A stretch of DNA of 64,000 nt, from positions 248,001 through 312,000 of the forward strand of contig CAVSMU010000018.1 of NCBI GenBank assembly GCA_963729075.1, in the 5' to 3' direction. This DNA comes from WHSW01 sp963729075 (GTDB lineage Bacteria > Actinomycetota > Thermoleophilia > Solirubrobacterales > 70-9). Positions 25,203-34,244 of this stretch are shown here, piece after piece. Under the pieces are notes generated by a model. The model had not been told where the DNA came from and ran no database searches. It saw only the letters and a list, made by a program, of their open reading frames with translations. The stretch's first letter is position 1, and every line of letters starts with the position of its first letter. The position numbers were made by a program, and so were the translations under genes.

Positions 25203-27656
25203 GTGGCAACCAAGGCGGGCTCGGACCGCGACCGCGCGGCCCGCTCGAAGAAGAAGTCGAAGAAGTCGGACGGGTACACGTCCGGCGAGATCACCGTTCT
25301 GCGCGGCCTCGACCCCGTGCGCAAGCGCCCCGGCATGTACATCGGGTCGACCGGGCCCCGCGGGCTCCACCACCTCGTCTACGAGGTCGTCGACAACTCC
25401 GTCGACGAGGCCCTCGCCGGTCACTGCGATCACATCGAGGTCACGATCCACCCGGACAACAGCGTCACCGTCGTTGACGATGGCCGCGGGATCCCCGTCG
25501 ACGAGCATCCAGAGGAGAAGCGCCCAGCCGCCGAGGTTGTGCTGACCACGCTGCACGCCGGCGGCAAGTTCGGCGAGGGCGGCGGCTACAAGGTGTCCGG
25601 CGGCCTCCACGGTGTCGGCGTCTCGGTGGTCAACGCGCTCTCGGAGAGGCTCGACCTCGAGGTCCGGCGCGACGGACACAAGTGGCACCAGGCGTTCTCC
25701 CGCGGTGAGCCCCAGAGCGACCTGAAGCGCGGAGAGAAAATCAAGGGGACCGGCACGATCATCACCTTCCTTCCCGACGCCGAGGTCTTCGAGACCCTCG
25801 ACTTCGACTATCAGACGCTCGCTGAAAGGATGCGCGAGACGGCCTTCCTCACGCGTGGCCTGCGCATCGACCTGGTCGACGAGCGCGGCTCCAGTCAGCG
25901 GGACACCTTCCTCTACAAGGGCGGGATCGTCGACTTCGTCGCTTTCCTGAACGAGAACAAGGACGCGCTGCACCGCAAGACCGTCTTCTTCGAGAACGAA
26001 ACCGACGACGGCCAGGTCGAGGTCGCGATGCAGTGGAACTCCTCCTACCAGGAGTCGGTCTTCTCGTTCGCGAACAACATCAACACACACGAGGGTGGTT
26101 CCCATCTCTCCGGCTTTCGCTCGGCGCTCACACGGACGCTCAATGCGTACGCCCGCAACAAGGGCCTGCTGAAGGACAAGGACGAGAACCTCACCGGCGA
26201 TGATGTCCGTGAGGGGCTGACCGCCGTGATCTCGGTGAAGCTCGCCGACCCCCAGTTCGAGGGTCAGACAAAGACCAAGCTCGGCAACCCACCCGTGGAG
26301 GGCTTGGTCAAGGAGACGGTGAACCGCAAGCTGGGCGAGTTCCTCGAGGAGAACCCCGGCGAGGCCCGGCGCATCCTGCAGAAGGCGGTCGACGCGGCGC
26401 GCGCCCGCGAGGCGGCGCGCAAGGCGCGCGACCTCACCCGCCGCAAGACGGCACTCGAGAACTCGACCCTGCCCGGCAAGCTCGCCGACTGCACCGTGCG
26501 CGACCCGGCCCTCGCCGAGCTCTTCGTTGTCGAGGGCGACTCCGCGGGAGGTTCCGCGAAGCAGGCACGCGATCGCAACACCCAGGCCGTGCTCCCCCTT
26601 CGCGGAAAGATCATCAACGTCGAGAAGAGCCGGATCGACAAGGTGCTCGCGAACAACGAGATCCAGGCGCTGATCACGGCGATCGGGACCGGCGTGGGGG
26701 ACGAGGAGTTCAACATCGAGGACGCCCGGTACCACAAGGTGATCCTCGCCACCGATGCCGATGTCGACGGTGCCCACATCCGTACGTTGGCGCTCACCTT
26801 CATCTATCGCCAGATGCCGGAGCTGATCGAGGCGGGCTACGTGTTCATCGCGAAACCGCCGCTCTACCGCGTCAAGAACGGTAAGCAGGAGACGTACGTC
26901 GAGAAGGAGTCCGAGCTCGAGGCGCTGCTGCTGCGCGACAAGATCGAGCGGTTCGAGCTCACCGACGCCGCGGACAAGAAGCGAAAGCTCACCGAGGCCC
27001 GCTGGCAGCGATTCAACCGGCGACTCAACGAGTACGAGGGCTGGGCCGACTCGTTGCAGGCGGCGTTCGGCCACGAGGCTGTGCGCTTCCTCTCCGAGTC
27101 GCAGATTCTCGACGCCGGCGCCGCCACGATCGCCGCGGTGCGGAAGCTGGTGGAGAGCAAGGATCCCGAGGAGGAGCCGTTCGAGACCGAGCTCGTCTCC
27201 TCCTCCGATGAGGGCCTCGAGGTCAAGGCGATCCACCGTCGCGACGGCCTCGCCCGCACCCATCGGCTGCCGGCCGCGCTGTTTCGGTCGCACGACTACC
27301 GCCGCCTCGTCGAGGTCCACGCCGAGCTGCTGAAGCAGGTCGGGCGCCCACCCTTCAAGGTCGTGCTCGGCGACCGCTCGCGCGAAGCCGACTCGTTCGC
27401 CGAGCTGCGGCGCTGCGTCCTCGAGCTGGCCCGGCATGGAGTCACGATGCAGCGCTTCAAGGGCCTCGGCGAGATGAACGCCGAGCAGTTGCGCGAGACC
27501 ACCATGGATCCGGAGAGCCGCACGCTCCAGCGGGTGACGATCGACGACGGCGCGATGGCCGAGCGCGTTTTCGCCGACCTGATGGGCGACAAGGTGGAGC
27601 CGCGGAAGATCTTCATCGAGAAGCACGCCAAGGACGTGCGCTTCCTCGACGTCTAG
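25203..27656 (+). CDS. gyrB: DNA gyrase subunit B (with E. coli-type insertion)
   Basis: GTG 25203 with GGAGG at 25186-25190 gives 817 residues; an in-frame GTG at 25158 lacks such a site. The ATPase part has 'YEVVDNSVDEALAGHCD', 'DDGRGIPVDEHPEEKRPA' and 'GGLHGVGVSVVNALS'; the Toprim part has 'VEGDSAGGSAKQARDRNTQAVLPLRGKIIN' (in part) and 'DADVDGAHIRTL'. Between 'AKPPLYRVKNGKQE' and 'QRFKGLGEMN' lies a segment of about 150 residues absent from most actinobacterial GyrB (about 640-690 residues) but present in E. coli GyrB. It forms the ATP-driven half of gyrase. Confidence 0.96.
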   Translation: MATKAGSDRDRAARSKKKSKKSDGYTSGEITVLRGLDPVRKRPGMYIGSTGPRGLHHLVYEVVDNSVDEALAGHCDHIEVTIHPDNSVTVVDDGRGIPVDEHPEEKRPAAEVVLTTLHAGGKFGEGGGYKVSGGLHGVGVSVVNALSERLDLEVRRDGHKWHQAFSRGEPQSDLKRGEKIKGTGTIITFLPDAEVFETLDFDYQTLAERMRETAFLTRGLRIDLVDERGSSQRDTFLYKGGIVDFVAFLNENKDALHRKTVFFENETDDGQVEVAMQWNSSYQESVFSFANNINTHEGGSHLSGFRSALTRTLNAYARNKGLLKDKDENLTGDDVREGLTAVISVKLADPQFEGQTKTKLGNPPVEGLVKETVNRKLGEFLEENPGEARRILQKAVDAARAREAARKARDLTRRKTALENSTLPGKLADCTVRDPALAELFVVEGDSAGGSAKQARDRNTQAVLPLRGKIINVEKSRIDKVLANNEIQALITAIGTGVGDEEFNIEDARYHKVILATDADVDGAHIRTLALTFIYRQMPELIEAGYVFIAKPPLYRVKNGKQETYVEKESELEALLLRDKIERFELTDAADKKRKLTEARWQRFNRRLNEYEGWADSLQAAFGHEAVRFLSESQILDAGAATIAAVRKLVESKDPEEEPFETELVSSSDEGLEVKAIHRRDGLARTHRLPAALFRSHDYRRLVEVHAELLKQVGRPPFKVVLGDRSREADSFAELRRCVLELARHGVTMQRFKGLGEMNAEQLRETTMDPESRTLQRVTIDDGAMAERVFADLMGDKVEPRKIFIEKHAKDVRFLDV

Positions 27657-27669
27657 TGGGGGGTCACTG

Positions 27670-30204
27670 ATGGAAGGCGGACTCGCGGCCCTGACGGGCA
27701 ATATCGAGGAGCGCGAGCTCTCTCAGGAGATGCGCTCGTCGTACCTCGACTACGCGATGAGCGTGATCGTCGGCCGGGCGCTTCCCGACGTGCGGGACGG
27801 GTTGAAGCCCGTCCACCGCCGGGTGCTGTACGCGATGCACGATCTCGGCCTCCAGCCGAACCGCCCGTACCGGAAGTCGGCGTTCATCGTCGGCGAGGTG
27901 ATGGGTAAGTACCACCCGCACGGCGACACGGCCATCTACGACACCCTGGCGCGGATGGCGCAGGACTTCTCCTTGCGCTACCCGCTCGTTGACGGCCAGG
28001 GCAACTTCGGCTCGATCGACGACGATCCGCCGGCCGCGATGCGGTACACCGAGGCGCGTCTGGCGCGCCTCGCCACCGAGATGCTGCGCGAGATCGAGTC
28101 CGACACCGTCGACTTCGGGCCCAATTACGACGAGTCCCAGCAGGAGCCGCTGGCGCTGCCGTCGCGGTTCCCCAACCTGCTCGTCAATGGCGCTGCCGGG
28201 ATCGCCGTGGGGATGGCGACCAATATCCCGCCGCACAATCTCGCCGAGGTTTGCGGGGCGGTGCGGGCTTACGTCGAGAACCCCGAGATCGATGTCGCCG
28301 GCCTGATGGAGCACGTCAAGGGCCCCGACTTCCCGGGCGGCGGGATCATGAGCATGGAGGGCATCCGCGACGCCTACGCCTCGGGTCGGGGCAGCGTGCG
28401 GGTGCGCGGGCGGGTGCACGCGGAGCCGCTCAAGGGCGGCAAGGACGCTCTCATCGTCTCGGAGCTGCCGTTCATGGTCAAGAAGGGCGGCGACACGGGT
28501 CTGATCACGAAGATCGCCGATCTGGTCCGCGACAAGAAGCTGGAGGGGATCTCCGACCTGCGCGACGAGTCCGACCGCTCCGGGATGCGCATCGTGATCG
28601 AGCTCAAGCGGGGCGCCGACCCGAACATCGTCACCAACAACCTCTACAAGCGCACCCAGCTCCAGCAGGCCTTCGGCCTCAACATGGTGGCGCTGGTCGA
28701 CGGGGTGCCGCGCACCCTCTCGCTGAAGGAGCTCGTCCACCACTACGTCGTCCACCAGCGAGAGGTAGTCACCCGCCGGACCCAGTACGAGCTGCGCCGA
28801 GCCGAGGCCCGGGCGCACATTCTCGAGGGACTGCTCGTTGCGCTCGACAACCTCGACGCGGTGATTGAGCTGATCCGCGGCTCGGCCGACACGGACGCCG
28901 CCCGCAACGGCCTGGTTGAGAGATTCGAGCTCACCGAGGAGCAGGCGCAGGCGATCCTCGACATGCGCCTCGCGCGCCTCACCGCGCTCGAGTCCGACAA
29001 GGTCCGCGCCGAGCACGAGGAGCTGATGGATCGCATCGCCGAGCTGCGGGCGATCCTCGGCGACCCCTCCCGCGTTGACGCCCTGGTCCTCGAGGAGCTG
29101 GGGGAGCTCGAACAGGCCTACGCCGACGAGCGCCGGACCGAGATCGCCCACTTCGAGGGCGACGTGGACATCGAGGACATGATCGCCGAGCAGCAAATGG
29201 TGATCTCGATCACCCACTCCGGTTACGTCAAGAGGCTGCCGCTCGCGACCTATCGTCAGCAGCGCCGCGGCGGCGTCGGGGTGATGGGGATGGACCTCAA
29301 GGAGGGCGACTACATCGAGCACCTGCACATCTGCTCGACCCACGACTTCATGCTCTTCTTCACCAACCGCGGCAAGGTCTACCGGCTCAAGGTTTACGAG
29401 CTGCCCGAGGGCTCGCGAACGTCGAAGGGGAGCGCGCTTGTCAACGTGCTGCCGTTGCGTGACGGCGAGCGGGTGATGGCGGTGAAGCCGACGCGCGACT
29501 TCAGTGAGGGCCAGTACCTGGCCTTCGTGACCGCGAAGGGCCTGGTGAAAAAGACCGAGTTCAAGGCCTACAACACGCCGATCCGCGCCGACGGGATCAT
29601 CGCGATCAAGGTCCGCGACGGCGACGAGCTGGTCCAGGTTCGCCTGACCTCGGGCGACGACGACCTGCTCCTGGTCTCGAAGTCCGGGCACGCCTCGCGG
29701 TTCAGCGAGAAGGCGGTGCGGCCGATGGGTCGCGACACCTCAGGCGTCAAGGGCATGAACGTCTCCGGGAAGGTCGGCTCCCAGCCGAACCGGGTGCTCG
29801 CGATGGACGTGGCCCGCGACGACACCGAGCTCTTCGTCGTCACCGAGAACGGCTACGGCAAGCGGACCGCCGTCTCGGAGTACCCGGTCAAGGGTCGCGG
29901 GACCAAGGGTGTGCTGACGATCAAGCTGACCGAGAAGAAGGGCGGGCTCGCCGGCGCGCTGATCGTCCGCGAGCACCAGGACCTGCTGTTCATCTCCCAG
30001 AACGGGATGGTCCAGCGCACCAACGCCGGTGGGATCTCGCAGATGGGCCGCGCGACCCAGGGCGTCAGGGTGATGAACATGCGGGAGGACGACCGGATCA
30101 GCGCGGTCGCGCTGGTGGTCGAGTCCTCGGCGGACGTCGCCGCGGAGGCCGACGTGGTCGCCGAGGCCGCCGCGGAGGGCGCGAGGCCCGCCGCGCAGAG
30201 CTGA
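27670..30204 (+). CDS. gyrA: DNA gyrase subunit A
   Basis: The 844-residue protein has 'VSVIVGRALPDVRDGLKPVHRRVLYAM'-type sequence, the quinolone region 'HPHGDTAIYDTLARM' with Thr87 at the usual Ser/Thr/Ala site, and catalytic Tyr126 in 'AMRYTEARL'. The six-bladed C-terminal domain carries the GyrA box as 'QRRGGVGVMG' (the usual Lys is Val). It cuts and rejoins DNA to introduce negative supercoils with GyrB. ATG 27670 lies 13 bp after gyrB. The stop overlaps the probable CTG start of the next gene. Confidence 0.96.
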   Translation: MEGGLAALTGNIEERELSQEMRSSYLDYAMSVIVGRALPDVRDGLKPVHRRVLYAMHDLGLQPNRPYRKSAFIVGEVMGKYHPHGDTAIYDTLARMAQDFSLRYPLVDGQGNFGSIDDDPPAAMRYTEARLARLATEMLREIESDTVDFGPNYDESQQEPLALPSRFPNLLVNGAAGIAVGMATNIPPHNLAEVCGAVRAYVENPEIDVAGLMEHVKGPDFPGGGIMSMEGIRDAYASGRGSVRVRGRVHAEPLKGGKDALIVSELPFMVKKGGDTGLITKIADLVRDKKLEGISDLRDESDRSGMRIVIELKRGADPNIVTNNLYKRTQLQQAFGLNMVALVDGVPRTLSLKELVHHYVVHQREVVTRRTQYELRRAEARAHILEGLLVALDNLDAVIELIRGSADTDAARNGLVERFELTEEQAQAILDMRLARLTALESDKVRAEHEELMDRIAELRAILGDPSRVDALVLEELGELEQAYADERRTEIAHFEGDVDIEDMIAEQQMVISITHSGYVKRLPLATYRQQRRGGVGVMGMDLKEGDYIEHLHICSTHDFMLFFTNRGKVYRLKVYELPEGSRTSKGSALVNVLPLRDGERVMAVKPTRDFSEGQYLAFVTAKGLVKKTEFKAYNTPIRADGIIAIKVRDGDELVQVRLTSGDDDLLLVSKSGHASRFSEKAVRPMGRDTSGVKGMNVSGKVGSQPNRVLAMDVARDDTELFVVTENGYGKRTAVSEYPVKGRGTKGVLTIKLTEKKGGLAGALIVREHQDLLFISQNGMVQRTNAGGISQMGRATQGVRVMNMREDDRISAVALVVESSADVAAEADVVAEAAAEGARPAAQS

Positions 30205-31322
30205 TCGCCGACGACACTCCCGTTCTCGACGGTCGAGCGCTGAACCGCGCCCTGCTCGCGCGCCAGGGACTGCTCGAGCGGGTCGAGCTCGAGCCCGCCG
30301 CCGCGGTCTCGCACCTCCTCGGGCTCCAGGCGCAGGAGCCGCTGTCGCCCTACATCGGGCTCTGGTCGCGGCTCTGCGACTTCGACCCGGCTCGGCTCGC
30401 CGCGCTCCTGACCGAGCGTGCGGCGGTGCGGATGACACTGGTGCGCGGCACGATTCACATGGCCACGGTCGCGGACGCGCGCTCGCTGCGTCCCCTCGTC
30501 CAGACGGTGATCGAGCGGGCGCACAACGGCGCCTTCGGGCGGCGGATGGGTGGTGCCGACCCCGAGCGGATTGCGGCGGCGGTGCGCGATGAGCTGGCTG
30601 ACGAGGCCCTCGGCGCGCGCGAACTGGGCCGCCGCCTGGTCGCCCGCGGGATCGGCGACGACCCTGAGGCGCTGGGCAATGCCGCGCGCGTATACGTGCC
30701 GCTGGTCCAGGTTCCGCCGCGCGGCGTCTGGGGCGCCGGCGGTCGTGCGCTGTATGCGACGCTCGAGTCCTGGACCGGTCGGGGGCTCGACCCCGCCCCT
30801 TCGGTCGACCGCCTCGTGGTGCGCTACCTGCGGGCGTTCGGGCCGGCCTCGGTCATGGACATGCAGAATTGGTCCGGGTTGACGCGGCTCGCCGCGGCGT
30901 TCGAACGCCTCGGCCCGCGGCTGAGCCACTTTCGCGACGAGCGCGGGACCGACCTCTTCGACCTCCCCGACGCGCCGCACCCGGATCCGGCCACGCCCGC
31001 GCCCGCGCGGTTCTTGGGTGAGTACGACAACGTCCTGCTCGGCCACGCGGACCGCGCGCGGATCATCCCGGCCGATTTCCCGTGGGACGCGATGCGCGCC
31101 GAGGGCCGCTTCATCTCCAACGTCCTTGTCGACGGGGTCCTGCGCGCTACCTGGTGGCTCGAGCGCGACGGCAGGCGGCGGGTGATCCTCGCGATCCGTC
31201 CCTTCCGCGAGTTCTCCGCCACGGAGCGGGCCGAGGTCGGCGACGAGGCGGCGCGGCTGGTCGAACTCGTCGGCTCCGAGGCCGCCGCGCGCGACGTCCG
31301 GTTCGAGCCGGCGGTCGGCTGA
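30201..31322 (+). CDS. HTH_42/AlkZ-like winged-helix DNA glycosylase family protein, probable CTG start
   Basis: Family-typical sequence begins 'LNRALLARQGLLERVELEP' and 'VSHLLGLQAQEPLSPYIGLWSRL' (in part), upstream of the first standard start (GTG 30426). The QAQ matches the QxQ catalytic motif of AlkX/AlkZ-type glycosylases. CTG 30201 overlaps the gyrA stop as CTGA and gives 373 residues. Later motifs: 'MTLVRGTIHMATVADARSLRPL', 'FGPASVMDMQNWSGL', 'LLGHADRARII' and 'GVLRATWWLERDG'. Relatives excise alkylated bases or unhook crosslinks; some are antibiotic-cluster resistance proteins. The exact substrate is unknown. Confidence 0.82.
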   Translation: MIADDTPVLDGRALNRALLARQGLLERVELEPAAAVSHLLGLQAQEPLSPYIGLWSRLCDFDPARLAALLTERAAVRMTLVRGTIHMATVADARSLRPLVQTVIERAHNGAFGRRMGGADPERIAAAVRDELADEALGARELGRRLVARGIGDDPEALGNAARVYVPLVQVPPRGVWGAGGRALYATLESWTGRGLDPAPSVDRLVVRYLRAFGPASVMDMQNWSGLTRLAAAFERLGPRLSHFRDERGTDLFDLPDAPHPDPATPAPARFLGEYDNVLLGHADRARIIPADFPWDAMRAEGRFISNVLVDGVLRATWWLERDGRRRVILAIRPFREFSATERAEVGDEAARLVELVGSEAAARDVRFEPAVG

Positions 31323-31352
31323 CCACCGCGTCTGCTTCAATCGAAGCACCAG

Positions 31353-31368
31353 AGAAAGGAGGTGGTCC
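31353..31368 (+). promoter_or_regulatory. Near-complete anti-16S (extended Shine-Dalgarno) sequence
   Basis: AGAAAGGAGGTGGTCC can pair along all 16 bases with the standard bacterial 16S rRNA 3' end (GGAUCACCUCCUUUCU), with one G-U pair. It stands ahead of a 14-codon TTG-started ORF. Ordinary genes in this window show 4-7 base sites. Confidence 0.75.
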
Positions 31369-31372
31369 GAAG

Positions 31373-31417
31373 TTGAGTGACTTGTTCTTCGGGACGCTGG
31401 AGGTGCGGGGCCGCTAG
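31373..31417 (+). CDS. 14-residue mini-ORF behind the extended Shine-Dalgarno
   Basis: TTG 31373 stands ten bases after GGAGG and opens a 14-codon frame ending at TAG 31415-31417; the peptide reads MSDLFFGTLEVRGR. The site ahead is the strongest ribosome-binding site of the window. The product has no recognised family. About 155 bp of GC-rich, structure-prone sequence and a UUCG-capped terminator follow, so the unit may be a translated leader, a decoy for ribosomes, or a dual coding/structured RNA. It is too short for any ordinary gene caller. Function is unknown. Confidence 0.5.
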   Translation: MSDLFFGTLEVRGR

Positions 31418-31572
31418 TCGGCCGCCTCGTCCGTCCGGCGGGCGACCGTCGACACGGGCAGGCAGCGTGCGAGCCGCCTGGCGGAGTCCAACCCCAGGCA
31501 CCGACGGGTACCGGAGGCCGGGAGCTGTCCCACCCGGCCGCGAATCCGGGACCCGCCCGAAATCGCACCTTG

Positions 31573-31598
31573 GAAGGGCCGCCTTCGGGCGGCCCTTC
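31573..31598. terminator. Strong UUCG-loop terminator hairpin
   Basis: GAAGGGCCGCC (31573-31583) and GGCGGCCCTTC (31588-31598) form a perfect 11-bp stem closed by TTCG, followed by GCTTTCC. It ends the transcription unit holding the mini-ORF and lies 15 bp from the convergent HNH gene end, so it may serve both strands. Confidence 0.85.
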
Positions 31599-31613
31599 GC
31601 TTTCCGCAGCCAC

Positions 31614-32246
31614 CTAGGCGACGACCAGGTACGGCTCCCAGGCCAGGGGTACCCTGGGGGCCGCGATGCGGATGAAGACGGTCGGGCCCGGCGCCTTCGG
31701 CCGGCGCGCCGGCTGCATGCGCGCCTCGCGCGGCATCCGGTTTCCCTTCTTGCGGTTGCACGGCGCGCACGAGGCCACGATGTTCTCCCACTCGGAGCGC
31801 CCGCCGCGGCTGCGCGGGATCACGTGGTCGACCGTCAGCCCTGCGGCCTCGTGGCCGCAGTACTGGCACGTGTAGGAATCGCGCGCGAGGACCGCCTTGC
31901 GCGTGATCTTGCGCCGATGTACGTCGCGTGGGATGCGGACGTAGCGGATCAGGCGGATCACGCACGGGCGATCGAGCTCGAGCCGCTCCGAGTGCAGGAC
32001 GCCGTCGCCCTTCTCGAGGACCTCGGCCCGCGACTTCAGGACCAGAACCGCGGCCCGCCTCACGGTGCACACGTTGATCGGCTCGTAGCTTGCGTTCAGG
32101 ACCAGGACCCTCGTGCTGCCCGGCCGCGCGCGCACTGCGCCGTTGCCGTTGCGGGAGTGGCCGTTGACGGAGATCCGTCCCGCGGCCGTTCCGGCCGGCG
32201 CCGCCACGCGGCGCCCTGCTACCTCGGGGTCGGCGAGGTCCTCCAT
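31614..32246 (-). CDS. HNH endonuclease family protein
   Basis: The 210-residue protein has the core 'TRVLVLNASYEPINVCTVRRAAVLVL' (in part), a His-Met-type HNH site 'LTVDHVIPRSRGG', and a four-cysteine zinc site 'CQYCGH' and 'CAPCNRKKGN'. This family is widespread in actinobacteria as a stand-alone chromosomal gene; its biological role is unclear. About 40 N-terminal residues precede the conserved part; ATG 32246 is the first start, but a later start near the VLVLNASYEP strand is possible. Confidence 0.85.
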   Translation of the reverse strand: MEDLADPEVAGRRVAAPAGTAAGRISVNGHSRNGNGAVRARPGSTRVLVLNASYEPINVCTVRRAAVLVLKSRAEVLEKGDGVLHSERLELDRPCVIRLIRYVRIPRDVHRRKITRKAVLARDSYTCQYCGHEAAGLTVDHVIPRSRGGRSEWENIVASCAPCNRKKGNRMPREARMQPARRPKAPGPTVFIRIAAPRVPLAWEPYLVVA

Positions 32247-32283
32247 GGTGGCCGGATTGTAGAGCGGCCCGAAGTCGGGCCGG

Positions 32284-33138
32284 CTACGCGCCGGGGACCC
32301 CGGTGGTGTGGAGCGGGTAGCTGCCCAGGACGCGGACGTTCTCGGCCTTGCCGCGCAGCGCCTCGATCGCGTCGCCGACGCTCGGGTCCGCTACCGCGCC
32401 CTCGAGGTCGATGAAGAACATGTAGCGGCCGAGGCCGCGTCGAAGCGGTCGCGACTCGATCCGTGTCAGGTTGACCGCGCGGCTCGAGAACTCGGTCAGC
32501 GCCTCCACGAGCGCCCCCGGGTGATCGGCGCCGAGCTCGGAGAAGCTGAGGGTGGTCTTCCACGGCCCCGGTCCCCGCGGCGCGACTCCCGGCGGAGCGA
32601 GCCAGACGAACCGCGTGACGTTGCCGGCGTCGTCTTCGACCCCCTCGCGCAGGACGACGCAGTCGTAGATCCGCGCCGCCGTAGTGCCGCCCAGCGCGGC
32701 CCAGGGCTCGTCCCGGCCGGCGACCTCGCGTACCGCCTCGGCCGTGCTCGGCGCCGCCCGAACCTCGGCTGCCGGCAGCTCCGCCCGGATGAACCGGGCG
32801 CACTGCGCACTCGCCTGCGGGTGGGAGACCACGACCTCGATCCGCCCCAGCTCGAGCTCCCGGCGAGCGATGAGGCTGTTGCTGATGGGCTGATCGTGCT
32901 CGCCCACGATCGTCACTGAGGGCGCGTCGAAGGTGAGCGCGTCCAGGGTCGCACGCACGGATCCCTCGATGGAGTTCTCGAACGGGACGAGCGCGCGCTC
33001 GGCGCGGCCCTCGTCGACGGCGGTGATCGCGTCGTAGATGGTCGGCATCGGCAACGCCTCGATCGCCGCGCCCGCCGTGGCCGCGTGCAGCGCGTCCTCG
33101 CTGAAGGTCCCGGCCGGGCCGAGGTGGGCGACTCGCAT
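32284..33138 (-). CDS. pheA: Prephenate dehydratase
   Basis: The 284-residue protein has the PDT domain ('MRVAHLGPAGTFSEDAL', 'ALVPFENSIEGSVRATLDAL', 'VVSHPQASAQCARFI', 'ALGGTTAARIYDCVVL', 'NVTRFVWLA') and a C-terminal ACT domain ('KTTLSFSELGADHPGALVEAL', 'NLTRIESRPLRRGLGRYMFFIDLEG', both in part). It makes phenylpyruvate for phenylalanine synthesis, with feedback by Phe through the ESRP-type ACT motif. ATG 33138 is the first family residue. It precedes the HNH gene on the same strand. Confidence 0.93.
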   Translation of the reverse strand: MRVAHLGPAGTFSEDALHAATAGAAIEALPMPTIYDAITAVDEGRAERALVPFENSIEGSVRATLDALTFDAPSVTIVGEHDQPISNSLIARRELELGRIEVVVSHPQASAQCARFIRAELPAAEVRAAPSTAEAVREVAGRDEPWAALGGTTAARIYDCVVLREGVEDDAGNVTRFVWLAPPGVAPRGPGPWKTTLSFSELGADHPGALVEALTEFSSRAVNLTRIESRPLRRGLGRYMFFIDLEGAVADPSVGDAIEALRGKAENVRVLGSYPLHTTGVPGA

Positions 33139-33170
33139 GGCCGGCGAAGCTACCGGACGCCGCGCGCGGC

Positions 33171-34244
33171 TCAGTTGAAGGTGACCGTGTAGGTGAGCGC
33201 GTTGTTGTCGATCAGCGTCTCGCCGAGGACCGGCAGGACCTCGACCACCAGGGTGAGGGGGACGTCGGTCTCGGGCAGCGTCTCCAACGGCACCGTCGCC
33301 TCGGCGATTCCCTGCGCGTCGATTCTCGGGATCGTTGTCTCGCCCTCGATCGGCTCCACGCCGCCGCTGAACGAGTAGTTGACGGTGACGTCGCGCTCGC
33401 GGCTGTCGCCGCCGTTCTGAACCTCGACCGTGAGCTCCGGCGGGTCGTTGCCGATCCCGACCGTGTTCTCCGTCTCGGCGAGCAGCGTCGTCCGGTCGAT
33501 CGAGGTGCTGAGCAGCTCGACGCCGTGGATGCCGCCGGGCACGTTGCCGGTCTCGGCGGCGAACGTGTTGAGTGTCAGCGTGACCTCGGCGCTGTCCAGC
33601 CAACGCTCCACCGGCTCGGGAAGGAAGCGGCTCGCGCCGACCTTCTCGCCGATCTCCTCCTCCGCGAGTACACCCTGGATCTCGGCCCGGGCGCGGTCGT
33701 AGAGCACGTCGCTCGCGAGGAAGGCCTCCATCTCGGTCGCGATCCGCTCGATCGCGTCGTTGCGCCCCTCATTCCCGAGCGCGGTGGGGATGTCCTCGGC
33801 GATCCCGGCCAGGCCGTCGCGGCGCAGCTCGAACGACTGCAGGAGCTCGTCCTGCGCGTCGGAGAGCTCGTCGGGCACGTCGAGCCCCTCGACCCGTTGC
33901 AGGAGGCTCTCAGCGGTGCCGCGATCGGTCGTGATCTCGGCTTCGAGCTGGAGCTCGGTCAGCCCCCTCGGCGGGTCCTCGAGACGGCCGAAGAACTCCT
34001 GGGAGAGTTGGTTCGACTGATCCACGATCCCGTCGAGGTCGGAGACGTAGTTCTCGAAACCGCGCTCCTTGCGCGCGTTGAGGCAGCCTCGGACGCCCAG
34101 CAGGAGCAGGATCAGGATGAGTACCCCGACGCCCAGGGCGATCACCCTGCGCATGAGCACCTGGCGCTGGCGTACCGCCGGTCCGCGCCTCGCGCCGGGT
34201 CCGCTGGCCGCGGGATCTAGTTCGTCCTCGTCGAGGTATGACAC
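33171..34244 (-). CDS. Membrane-anchored extracytoplasmic protein, unknown function
   Basis: The 357-residue protein has a cytosolic N-terminus, one TM helix (about 34-52, 'VIALGVGVLILILLLLGV'), then a helical, acidic region (about 60-215) with coiled-coil character. A β-sandwich C-terminus (about 215-357) resembles CARDB-type repeats ('NDPPELTVEVQNGGDSRERDVTVNYSFSGG', in part). GTG 34244 is the first start. It is divergent from the kinase gene at 34375. A role at the cell surface is likely, but no specific one is supported. Confidence 0.7.
   Translation of the reverse strand: MSYLDEDELDPAASGPGARRGPAVRQRQVLMRRVIALGVGVLILILLLLGVRGCLNARKERGFENYVSDLDGIVDQSNQLSQEFFGRLEDPPRGLTELQLEAEITTDRGTAESLLQRVEGLDVPDELSDAQDELLQSFELRRDGLAGIAEDIPTALGNEGRNDAIERIATEMEAFLASDVLYDRARAEIQGVLAEEEIGEKVGASRFLPEPVERWLDSAEVTLTLNTFAAETGNVPGGIHGVELLSTSIDRTTLLAETENTVGIGNDPPELTVEVQNGGDSRERDVTVNYSFSGGVEPIEGETTIPRIDAQGIAEATVPLETLPETDVPLTLVVEVLPVLGETLIDNNALTYTVTFN

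Noticed and set aside
27664..29691. Long antisense open frame (675 codons) over gyrA, and similar ones over gyrB, dnaN/recF and pbpA
   Set aside because: In high-GC DNA the antisense of real genes often stays open; these have no domain motifs, biased His/Arg/Val-rich composition, and oppose well-recognised genes.
31377..32414. Plus-strand frame of 345 codons over the mini-ORF tail and HNH gene
   Set aside because: Arg/Pro-rich composition with no motif, and it runs antisense through the conserved HNH zinc site.
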